A stretch of 21,609 nucleotides of DNA from Deltaproteobacteria bacterium (GTDB lineage Bacteria > JAEEML01), in the NCBI GenBank assembly GCA_016283195.1, contig JAEEML010000047.1, forward strand, positions 1 through 21,609. Direction: 5' to 3'. The first letter of the stretch is position 1; each line of letters starts with the position of its first letter. Under the pieces are notes generated by a model, which saw only the letters and a program-made list of their open reading frames with translations, had not been told where the DNA came from and made no database searches. Below, piece by piece: positions 8,948 through 16,309 of this stretch. The translations under genes were made by a program, and so were the position numbers.

Positions 8948-10364
8948 AACCGGGCCGCCGGCTACGGCGCGGGCGGCGGCTGCCGCTAGTGTTTTCGGAT
9001 TCCGGCACTATTTCTACTTCGGCACCAACCATTTTTAGCAAAATAGGCATAATAACGGCAAAAAGTTGTAAATCAGGTGCCAGCTGTGCCGAAAGCCCTT
9101 GCAAAAGTCCCATGGTGCGCCCGAGGAGCACCAGCTCTTCAGGTAATTCCATGTTTAGCTCGCGCACTATAAATCGCACTTCGGCAAAAAGGGAAGGGGC
9201 TTTTTCGGCCACATGACCTTCGAGAGCTTTAAGTTCGCCAAGAGAGCCCTCCTTAAAGTGGCGCCCGGCTCTTTGCAAATAAGGCAGCACTTTGGGAATG
9301 TCCTCTTCTTTGAAACAGCCCATATCGGAAAGAGCCTTGGCGAGAGCCCACCCGTCGCGGCTTAAAATGGCAAAAGCGGCGCGCCGCATGGCGGCGGTAA
9401 AAGCCGGGGAGAGCTCTTTGGCCAGGCCAAAATCCACAATGCCCAGGCGTCCGTCCTCTAGGGCAAAGAGGTTACCAGGGTGGGGGTCGGCCTGAAAAAA
9501 GCCATCTAAAAAGAACTGTTTGGCATAGCACTCTATGGTGGTGGTCATCAGCTTGGTGCCGTTGATATTATTGGCTTTAAGAGAGGCAAAATCGGTGATT
9601 TTAATACCATCGATAAAAGAGAGTACCAGGACTTTAGGCCCGGAGTATTCCCGGTAAATTTTTGGGATAACCACCTTGGGCGATAGAGCAAAATTATGGG
9701 CCAGGCGTAAGCCGTTTTCTGCTTCGTTTTGGTAATCGAGCTCGCGCCAGGTGCAATTAATAAGCTCTTTTAAGAGGGCTTTAAATTGCATCTCGGGAAA
9801 AAGGCGGTTAAGCCAGGCAAAAACCAGCGAAACCAGAGCCATATCTACCTTTAGAGTGCGTTTTATGGCCGGGTGCTGCACTTTTATGGCCACCTTTTCG
9901 CCATTTTTGAGGATGGCTCTATGTACCTGGCCAAAACTGGCGGCCGCTATGGCCTCGTGCTCAATGAGAGTAAAATCTGCGAGGCGGTTTTTTAAGGCTT
10001 TTTTTAGCGTGTGTTCTACCAAATACCAGGGAGTTGGAGTGACGCGATCTTGCAAAGTGGAGAGCGGCGCCAAAAACTCCGGCGGCAAAATATCGGCCCG
10101 GCTGCTTAAAAGCTGCCCCACTTTAATGAGGCCGCCTTTTAGCTTGTTGGCAGTTTTTACAAAATGGCGCACGGCTTTTTCGCTCTTTGCTAAAAGATCT
10201 TTTTTTTCGCTATTAATTCTTAAAATATGTTTTTTTATGTACCAAAAAATTAGCGGAGTGGCCATATAGACAATGGCTACTACCAGGCGGATCGTGTGCA
10301 AACTTAAGGCAAAAGGTGCTGTTATACTATGGCCGATATGGCGCAGCCTAGGCACGGGAAACAC
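8925..10364 (-). CDS. ubiB: UbiB/ABC1/ADCK-family atypical kinase
   Basis: Member of the family of atypical kinases/ATPases linked to ubiquinone and isoprenoid lipid metabolism at the inner membrane. Seen in 479 residues: the KxGQ motif KVGQ at 81-84, the Ala-rich loop AAASFGQ at 140-146, the nucleotide-binding Lys in VAIK (158-161), ExD-type helix 'ELDYQNEAEN' at 208-217, catalytic ADPHPGN at 292-298 and metal-binding DFG at 311-313. A hydrophobic N-terminal segment lies at about 26-42. The start is a GTG directly after the stop of the SCP2-like gene, suggesting translational coupling. The last 20 or so residues (SGSRRPRRSRRPGFGRF...) are Arg-rich and unlike the family. They are read out of frame from DNA that, in the +1 frame, looks like the start of the CARF protein, so the natural C-terminus may have been replaced. 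Confidence 0.88.
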   Translation of the reverse strand: MFPVPRLRHIGHSITAPFALSLHTIRLVVAIVYMATPLIFWYIKKHILRINSEKKDLLAKSEKAVRHFVKTANKLKGGLIKVGQLLSSRADILPPEFLAPLSTLQDRVTPTPWYLVEHTLKKALKNRLADFTLIEHEAIAAASFGQVHRAILKNGEKVAIKVQHPAIKRTLKVDMALVSLVFAWLNRLFPEMQFKALLKELINCTWRELDYQNEAENGLRLAHNFALSPKVVIPKIYREYSGPKVLVLSFIDGIKITDFASLKANNINGTKLMTTTIECYAKQFFLDGFFQADPHPGNLFALEDGRLGIVDFGLAKELSPAFTAAMRRAAFAILSRDGWALAKALSDMGCFKEEDIPKVLPYLQRAGRHFKEGSLGELKALEGHVAEKAPSLFAEVRFIVRELNMELPEELVLLGRTMGLLQGLSAQLAPDLQLFAVIMPILLKMVGAEVEIVPESENTSGSRRPRRSRRPGFGRFTCQ

Positions 10365-11003
10365 CTATTTCCCGGAAATAACAGATAAAATTTTGGCTAC
10401 ATAATCTGTGTTGCCGCTGATGGAGAGCTGTGAGCCCATGAGACTGGCGATATCGGTATCTTCTGGGCGGCTGATAGATAAGAGGCGCATCAGATCATAT
10501 TTTATGGTGATATAGGGGCTATTTTCGCCAGGAGCGCCGATTTCCATAGTGAGCACATGCTCATCGCCGAGATCGTCGCTAAAGCGAAAATCCACCATTG
10601 CCGGGTCGCTTAGGGCAATATTTTGCAAAAGGCTCAATTTGCCAAGGCTGGAAAGAATTTTTTTGGCGCCGTAATCGCGCCATTTTTCCAATTCACCATT
10701 ACGCTTAAAAGTGTTGTAGCGCTGAGTGATGGCGCCGTAGAGGGCATTAAAAGCCGCTCTGTCCATAGTAAAAGCGGCAATGGCCTCATCGGCTGCTCCG
10801 GCGGCGATAGTGAGCTCGCCTGCAGCCGATACTTGGGCGCTGTAAATACCGCCGCCGGTGCCTTCAAATTCCCATTCGGTTAAAATATCAATGCCCGGTT
10901 TTAGCGGAACGGCATCTTTAAAAACAGCCCAGAGTTTTGGTACTTCGCTATTCACAAAATCGGCCGGGGAAATCCGCCGGGGGAGGGAAGGCCAATCTAC
11001 CAT
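10365..11003 (-). CDS. SCP2-like (sterol carrier/lipid-binding) domain protein
   Basis: A 212-residue soluble protein without signal peptide. The C-terminal 'GSQLSISGNTDYVAKILSVI' resembles the closing 'G.L.I.GD...A..LL' helix of SCP2-type lipid-binding domains. The section about residues 50-95 ('YSAQVSAAGELTIAAGAA', then 'AAFTMDRAAFNALYGA') resembles their strand-then-helix core. The match is weak motif by motif. Context strengthens it: it lies directly upstream of the UbiB-like gene, and in enterobacteria the SCP2 protein UbiJ is encoded next to UbiB and presents quinone intermediates. The ATG at 11003 is preceded by AAGGAG at 8 bases, and the gene overlaps the end of the pfkB-type gene by 7 bases. 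An alternative is an unrelated conserved hypothetical protein. Confidence 0.55.
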   Translation of the reverse strand: MVDWPSLPRRISPADFVNSEVPKLWAVFKDAVPLKPGIDILTEWEFEGTGGGIYSAQVSAAGELTIAAGAADEAIAAFTMDRAAFNALYGAITQRYNTFKRNGELEKWRDYGAKKILSSLGKLSLLQNIALSDPAMVDFRFSDDLGDEHVLTMEIGAPGENSPYITIKYDLMRLLSISRPEDTDIASLMGSQLSISGNTDYVAKILSVISGK

Positions 11004-11923
11004 GGAAAGCGCTCCTTAGTACTGACGGTAATGGCTTTTTTCAGCTCGCGATAACGTTTGACAATATCGTCGCGGGTGAGGCTTCCCAGGCGCTCCAAAG
11101 AAAAGCCTTCAACAGTAAAAGAGGCCATGACCGTGCCAAAAATGGTGGCTTCGCAGAGATTTTCAAAAGATTTATCGCCGGTTGCCGCTAAATAGCCCAT
11201 AAAGCCGCCGGCAAAAGTATCGCCCGCGCCGGTCGGATCTTTGATAGTATTTAAAAGCATAGCCGGCATATTAAACCAGCGATCTTCGGCAAAGAGCAGA
11301 GCGCCATATTCGCCGCGCTTGATAATGAGGGTTTTTACGCCCATTTTAAGCACTTCGTTAGCGGCTTCTATGAGGTGATATTTGCCGGTTAAAAGGCGGG
11401 CCTCTGTTTCATTTAAAGTAAAAAGCGGCACCTTTTTAATGAGGCTTAAAAGCTCATCTCTTGTTTTATCAATCCAGAGATTCATGGTATCGCCGGAGAT
11501 AAAGCAGCCGGGAGCCATGTGGGCGGCTACATCCAGTTGCAAAGCCGGATGGATATTAGCCAAAAAGAGGTAAGGAGCCAGGGCAGCTTCGGGGCTGAGC
11601 TTGGGCACAAAAGTCTCAAAAACATTGAGCTGCGTATCCTCGGTGATGGCCTGGCTTAAATCTTTGTCATAGTGGCCCTTCCAGCGGAAGGAGCGCCCAC
11701 TGGCTTTTTCCAGCGAGGAGAGGTCAACTCCGTGTTTTTGCAAGAGATCTATGTGCTCGGCCGGAAAATCTTCGCCTACTACGCCGACAATGCCCACACC
11801 ATCTGTTAAATAAGAAGCAGCAACAGAGGCATAGCTGGTGGAGCCGCCAAGGACCTCTTTGCGCTCGCCAAAGGGAGTTTTTACAGAATCAAGAGCAATG
11901 GAACCAACAATTACCAGTTTCAT
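10997..11923 (-). CDS. PfkB/ribokinase-family carbohydrate kinase
   Basis: A 308-residue cytoplasmic sugar or nucleoside kinase. The second PfkB signature DPTGAGDTFAGGF is at 229-241, containing the anion-hole GAGD and the catalytic Asp at 235. The N-terminal 'VLGGSTSYAS' at 24-33 is the substrate-side Gly-Gly region, and 'NETEARLLTG' at 171-180 is the usual ATP-site segment. The substrate cannot be named; the family includes ribokinase, adenosine kinase and fructokinase. AAAGG lies 6 bases before the ATG. The stop overlaps the SCP2-like gene, so kinase, SCP2-like protein and UbiB-like protein form a tight three-gene unit. It follows pilC after a 62-base gap holding a stem-loop. Confidence 0.85.
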   Translation of the reverse strand: MKLVIVGSIALDSVKTPFGERKEVLGGSTSYASVAASYLTDGVGIVGVVGEDFPAEHIDLLQKHGVDLSSLEKASGRSFRWKGHYDKDLSQAITEDTQLNVFETFVPKLSPEAALAPYLFLANIHPALQLDVAAHMAPGCFISGDTMNLWIDKTRDELLSLIKKVPLFTLNETEARLLTGKYHLIEAANEVLKMGVKTLIIKRGEYGALLFAEDRWFNMPAMLLNTIKDPTGAGDTFAGGFMGYLAATGDKSFENLCEATIFGTVMASFTVEGFSLERLGSLTRDDIVKRYRELKKAITVSTKERFPW

Positions 11924-11938
11924 TTTGTGCCTTTACAG

Positions 11939-11960
11939 TTTGAGGGCCTTTCCCCTCAAA
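11939..11960. repeat. Stem-loop between pilC and the pfkB-type gene
   Basis: A perfect 8-base stem, TTTGAGGG-cctttc-CCCTCAAA. On the minus strand, where the genes lie, a T run precedes the stem but none follows, so it is not a canonical intrinsic terminator. It could trim or separate the pil transcript from the downstream kinase unit, or sit in the kinase leader. Confidence 0.45.
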
Positions 11961-11985
11961 AAACATTGCGGCTACACTAGCACAA

Positions 11986-13191
11986 TTACATATTTCCTGC
12001 CATAGAGAAGGTTGGCAGATACATAGCGATAACCATACCACCGAGGACAACGGCCAGGCCGCCCATGATCACCGGCTCTAAGGCGGCCATCATGGTATCG
12101 ACGGCGTCATTCACTTCCTGATCATAAAAAGCGGCAACTTTATTGAGCATGGAATCCATGGCGCCGGTGGTCTCACCGACGGCCACCATTTGCACCACCA
12201 TAGTGGGGAAGATTGGTACATTGGCCATTTCGGCGGCAATACTTTTACCTTCGGCCACGCGGGCTTTGATAGTGTTGATACCTTCGGCCACCACCACATT
12301 GCCGGAAGCTTTGGCCACAATATCGAGCGCATCGATAATGGAAACGCCGGAAGAGAGCATAGTGCCGAGAGTGGAAGTAAAGCTGGAGACAGCCATCTTA
12401 GTGACAAGCGGGCCGAAAATAGGCGCTTTTAGCATTAAACTGTCCCAGAGATAGCGCCCTTTTTTAGTGGAGAGCGCTACTTTGTAGCCCACGACTATGC
12501 TGATTAAAACAGCAAAAATAGCTACGACATGGTCCTGGAAAAACTGTGAAATATCAATCATTAACTGGGTAGGCCAAGGCAATTCGTTGCCGCCGGCCAT
12601 AAACATTTCCTGAAAGACGGGGATAACCCAAACCATGAGGACGATGGTGGCTAAAATGGCCACTACCAAAATAATGGCCGGGTAGGTCATGGCGCCCTTC
12701 ACCCGCTTAATAATGTTGCTCGATTTTTCGATATGTTCGGAAATACGCACCATAATGGTATCGAGCACACCGCCGATTTCACCGGCCGCCACCATGTTGA
12801 CAAAAAGGGAATCAAAAACTTTGGGGTGCTTGGCCAGCGAATCGGCAAAAGTGGCACCGCCTTCAACGCTGGTTTTTACTTCCAAAAGCACCCGGCGAAA
12901 TTCGGGGTTTTCGGCCTGTTTGCCCAAAAGGTCAAGACATTGTACTAGAGGCAGACCGGAGGTGACCATGGTGGAAAACTGCTTGGTAAAAATGATTAAA
13001 TCCCGCGTGGTTACCTTGGCACCAAGGCCGGGAATTTTTAACTGTATATCTTTGGGCTTTTTCTTGATTTTAACTGGCACAAGCCCTTGAGACATGAGGC
13101 GTTGGCGTACCTGCGCTTCGCTGTCGGCCTCCATCTCGCCTTCTTTTACTTTGCCATTACGCTGTTTGGCTTCCCATTTAAATTCCGCCAC
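11986..13191 (-). CDS. pilC: Type IV pilus inner-membrane platform protein PilC
   Basis: Polytopic platform protein on which the PilB and PilT motors act. The 401 residues show two T2SS-F repeats, one opening at about residue 69 ('TKQFSTMVTSGLPL') and carrying 'MVAAGEIGGVLD' at 133-144, the second carrying 'MVAVGETTGAMD'. Membrane segments are at about 172-193, 223-241 and 376-396 ('GGLAVVLGGMVIAMYLPTF'), the normal number and order. Length is typical. The start is a GTG; GAGGAG, 7 bases upstream, lies inside the last codons of pilT and only 3 bases separate pilT from pilC, so translation is coupled. Confidence 0.96.
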   Translation of the reverse strand: MAEFKWEAKQRNGKVKEGEMEADSEAQVRQRLMSQGLVPVKIKKKPKDIQLKIPGLGAKVTTRDLIIFTKQFSTMVTSGLPLVQCLDLLGKQAENPEFRRVLLEVKTSVEGGATFADSLAKHPKVFDSLFVNMVAAGEIGGVLDTIMVRISEHIEKSSNIIKRVKGAMTYPAIILVVAILATIVLMVWVIPVFQEMFMAGGNELPWPTQLMIDISQFFQDHVVAIFAVLISIVVGYKVALSTKKGRYLWDSLMLKAPIFGPLVTKMAVSSFTSTLGTMLSSGVSIIDALDIVAKASGNVVVAEGINTIKARVAEGKSIAAEMANVPIFPTMVVQMVAVGETTGAMDSMLNKVAAFYDQEVNDAVDTMMAALEPVIMGGLAVVLGGMVIAMYLPTFSMAGNM

Positions 13192-13194
13192 AGC

Positions 13195-14301
13195 TTATCT
13201 CCTCTGCATCTGCATAGCGTTATTGGGCATAGCGCCGTTTTTGGCCATTGTTTGCTTCATCTCATCAAGCTCGGTACTGCGTTCCAGCGCTGTTTCCTGG
13301 GAAATAATGCGCCGCTGGAAGAGCGAAAACAGGCACTGGTTCATAGTTTGCATACCTGTTAAGGCCTGGCCGACTTGCATTTGTGAATATATTTGGTGAG
13401 TCTTTTCTTCGCGGATCAGATTGCGAATAGCCGGATTGGGGATCATAATCTCGGCGGCCAGAATACGCCCGCCGCCAACTTTGGGCACCAGTTGCTGCGA
13501 GATAACCGCCTCCAGAACAAAGGAGAGCTGGGCGCGCACCTGGGGCTGCTGATGCGGCGGGAAGATATCGAGAATACGGTTTATTGTTTGCACAGCGCTG
13601 TTGGTGTGCAAGGTACCCAAACAAAGGTGGCCCGTTTCGGCAATGGCGAGAGCCGCTTCCACGGTTTCCATATCGCGCATTTCGCCGATGAGCACAATAT
13701 CGGGATCCTGCCGCAAGACATAGCGCAGAGCGTCTTTAAAGGACTTGGTATCGCTACCGACTTCGCGCTGATTGACCAGGCAGTTTTTGTGCGGATGGAG
13801 AAACTCGATAGGATCTTCAATAGTCAAAATGTGGTGATGCTGGCTCTCGTTAATGCGGTCGATAAAAGAAGCCAAAGTAGTGGTTTTACCGGAACCTGTC
13901 GGCCCGGTGACCAGAATAAGGCCGCGCGGACGAGTTGTCAGCTCAATAACCGATTTTGGCAGGCCTAAAGAGTCAAATGGCGGAATTTTAAAGGGCACCA
14001 CGCGGATAGCGGCCGCCACGGCACCGCGCTGCACAAAGATATTAGCGCGAAAACGCGAAAGATCTTTAACGCCGAAACTGAGATCGAGTTCGCTCGATTC
14101 TTCAAATTTGCGTTTTTGCTCTTCGGTCAAAATAGAGTAACAGAGCTGCCGGGTGTCGGTTGGAGTGAGTACCGGCAACTTAAGGGGCACCAATTTGCCG
14201 TCGATACGCAGTTGTGGCGGGGTGCCGGTGGTGATGTGTAAATCGGAAGCGCCATTTTTGATAATGGCTTGCAAAAGTGCATGTAAAGTATAATCAGCCA
14301 C
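13195..14301 (-). CDS. pilT: Type IV pilus retraction ATPase PilT
   Basis: Hexameric cytoplasmic ATPase that disassembles the pilus and drives twitching. Walker A GPTGSGKTT at 133-141, the Asp-box 'ILTIEDPIEF' at 158-167, Walker B 'DPDIVLIGEMRD' at 199-210 and the His-box 'GHLCLGTLHTN' at 224-234 are all present. The PilT-specific C-terminal 'AIRNLIREEK' at 291-300 separates it from PilB. 368 residues is normal. GTG start. The gene lies 19 bases after pilB and before pilC, a common arrangement. Confidence 0.97.
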   Translation of the reverse strand: MADYTLHALLQAIIKNGASDLHITTGTPPQLRIDGKLVPLKLPVLTPTDTRQLCYSILTEEQKRKFEESSELDLSFGVKDLSRFRANIFVQRGAVAAAIRVVPFKIPPFDSLGLPKSVIELTTRPRGLILVTGPTGSGKTTTLASFIDRINESQHHHILTIEDPIEFLHPHKNCLVNQREVGSDTKSFKDALRYVLRQDPDIVLIGEMRDMETVEAALAIAETGHLCLGTLHTNSAVQTINRILDIFPPHQQPQVRAQLSFVLEAVISQQLVPKVGGGRILAAEIMIPNPAIRNLIREEKTHQIYSQMQVGQALTGMQTMNQCLFSLFQRRIISQETALERSTELDEMKQTMAKNGAMPNNAMQMQRR

Positions 14302-14320
14302 AGTTATCTTGCCTCACAGG

Positions 14321-16030
14321 TTAATCGGCCACAGAGCAGCGCAGGACTTCTTCAACAGTTGTCATGCCCAGGCGCAATTTGTTAAGCGCAGCGGCGCGCA
14401 GTGTTTGCATGCCGTTTTGGATAGCTACCGCCTTGAGCTCGGCCGAGGAGGCGCCGTTTAAGACGGCCTCACGAATGGGATCGGAACAAACAAGAACTTC
14501 ATAAAGAGCCACACGGCCCTTGTAACCGGTATTGGAGCACTTTTCGCAGCCGCGCCCCTTATAGAGCTTGAAGGTGCCAATCTCCTCCGGCTTGATTTGG
14601 ATATCCAGGAGCGTTTGGTCGGGCACAGTTATCTCTTCTTTGCAATTTTCGCAAATGCGGCGGGCAAGACGCTGAGCCAAAATGGCGTTTAAAGCTGCGG
14701 TGATGAGGAAGGGCTCAACACCCATGTTCAAAAGACGGCTCACCGTACTTGGCGCGTCGTTGGTGTGCAAAGTAGAGAGCACCATGTGGCCGGTAAGAGC
14801 AGCTTTGATAGCAATTTCAGCTGTTTCAAAGTCACGAATCTCTCCAACCATGATGATATCGGGATCCTGCCGCAAGAAGGAGCGCAGAGCGGCGGAGAAG
14901 TTGAGGCCGATATCTTCGTGCATCTGCACCTGGTTAATACCGCCCAAGTTGAATTCCACCGGGTCTTCGGCGGTGGAAATATTTTCGGAAACTTTATTGA
15001 GCTCAGAGAGAGCCGAGTAAAGAGTAGTGGTTTTACCGGAACCGGTGGGGCCGGTAACGAGCACCATGCCGAAGGGCTTATGAATAGCCGATTTAAAGTC
15101 GCTTAGGGGCTTGGGCTCAAAGCCCAGCTTGGTCATATCGAGCTGCAAGTTGCTCTTATCGAGAAGACGGAGAACGATTTTTTCGCCAAAGAGGCAGGGC
15201 AAAACGGAGACACGGAAGTCCATATCTTTGCCGCCGCCGAATTTGAGCTTGATACGGCCATCCTGCGGCAGACGGCGCTCGGCAATGTCGAGGTTACTCA
15301 TAATTTTGATACGGCTGGTGATGGCGTTTTTGAGCTTTAAGGGCGGTGTCATCACTTCGTAAAGCACGCCATCGATGCGGTAGCGCACGCGGAAGGATTT
15401 TTCATAAGGCTCAATGTGAATATCGGAGGCGTGGCGCTTGATGGCATCCATCAAAATAAGGTTGACGAGGCGCACCACCGGGGCGTCTTCGGCTGACTTG
15501 GCGAGGTCAACGGAGTTTAGCTCCTCCTCTTCTTCGCCGACTTCGATATCTTCGTCGTTAAAGCCCTCCATCACCTCTTCATAAGCGGCGCTGCTGTCAT
15601 CGGCTTTACTACCGGCGTAATATTTATCAATAGCACTTCTGATAGCGCTTTCGGAGGCCACAACAACTTCAATATTTAAGCTGGTTTGGAACTTTAGCTC
15701 ATCTATAGCCAAAAGGTTTGAGGGATCGGCCATGGCCACGATAAGGGTGGAACCAGCTCGGTTAATAGCAATGGCGAGATGTTTTACGGCCACATCTTTG
15801 GGAATGAGCTTTACAACTTCTTCGTCTATCGGCTGCTCTTCCAGATTGATGGCCGGCACCCCGAATTTTTTGGAAATAAAGCCAGTGAGCTGCTTTTCAT
15901 CAACGAGGCCGAGCTTAACAAGAGAAGCGCCCAGGCGCCCGCCCTCTTTTTTGGCGCTTATTTGCGCTTGTTGCAATTGTTCAAGGGAAATAACGTGATC
16001 CTGTACTAATAATGTTCCTAAATGGCTCAT
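14321..16030 (-). CDS. pilB: Type IV pilus assembly ATPase PilB
   Basis: Hexameric cytoplasmic ATPase powering pilin polymerisation. The 569 residues show an N-terminal MshEN/GSPII_E-type domain (1-140), an acidic linker (about 145-172), the 'RHASDIHIEP' motif at 199-208, Walker A GPTGSGKTT at 327-335, the Asp-box 'AEDPVEF' at 354-360, Walker B 'DPDIIMVGEIRD' at 389-400, and a tetracysteine zinc site at Cys 460, 463, 495 and 498. The Asp box has Ala where relatives usually carry Ile or Val, a small change. The ATG has GGAG just upstream and a good promoter about 70 bases upstream. First gene of the pilB-pilT-pilC unit. Confidence 0.97.
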   Translation of the reverse strand: MSHLGTLLVQDHVISLEQLQQAQISAKKEGGRLGASLVKLGLVDEKQLTGFISKKFGVPAINLEEQPIDEEVVKLIPKDVAVKHLAIAINRAGSTLIVAMADPSNLLAIDELKFQTSLNIEVVVASESAIRSAIDKYYAGSKADDSSAAYEEVMEGFNDEDIEVGEEEEELNSVDLAKSAEDAPVVRLVNLILMDAIKRHASDIHIEPYEKSFRVRYRIDGVLYEVMTPPLKLKNAITSRIKIMSNLDIAERRLPQDGRIKLKFGGGKDMDFRVSVLPCLFGEKIVLRLLDKSNLQLDMTKLGFEPKPLSDFKSAIHKPFGMVLVTGPTGSGKTTTLYSALSELNKVSENISTAEDPVEFNLGGINQVQMHEDIGLNFSAALRSFLRQDPDIIMVGEIRDFETAEIAIKAALTGHMVLSTLHTNDAPSTVSRLLNMGVEPFLITAALNAILAQRLARRICENCKEEITVPDQTLLDIQIKPEEIGTFKLYKGRGCEKCSNTGYKGRVALYEVLVCSDPIREAVLNGASSAELKAVAIQNGMQTLRAAALNKLRLGMTTVEEVLRCSVAD

Positions 16031-16098
16031 TGTCTCTCCGCGTGTAAACTGCTATGTTAACGCCAAGGGTCAAATCCTGACGATAATTACACCGCGCT

Positions 16099-16127
16099 AC
16101 TATAGAACACTGAAGGGCGCTTGTCTA
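16099..16127 (-). promoter_or_regulatory. Sigma70-type promoter for pilBTC
   Basis: On the minus strand: -35 TAGACA (16122-16127, 5 of 6), a 17-base spacer and -10 TATAGT (16099-16104, 5 of 6). The predicted start near 16092 leaves a leader of about 60 bases before pilB. The rest of the 279-base gap (16031-16309) is A/T-rich. No terminator with a T-tail was seen after the fibre gene. Confidence 0.6.
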
Positions 16128-16309
16128 AAACTTATTTCTTAATAAAGTCATATTTTGTGATAAAAATCCTTTACAAGCAAGCCTGAATTACTGCTGATGA
16201 TGTGGTTGTAAATTGCCTTAAGACAGCCTTTGGCTAATGTGACCGATAAAAGCGGCAAAAAATCGATATATATAAGACTCTTTGAAAAAGATTTATTGGC
16301 AGGCTGGGC

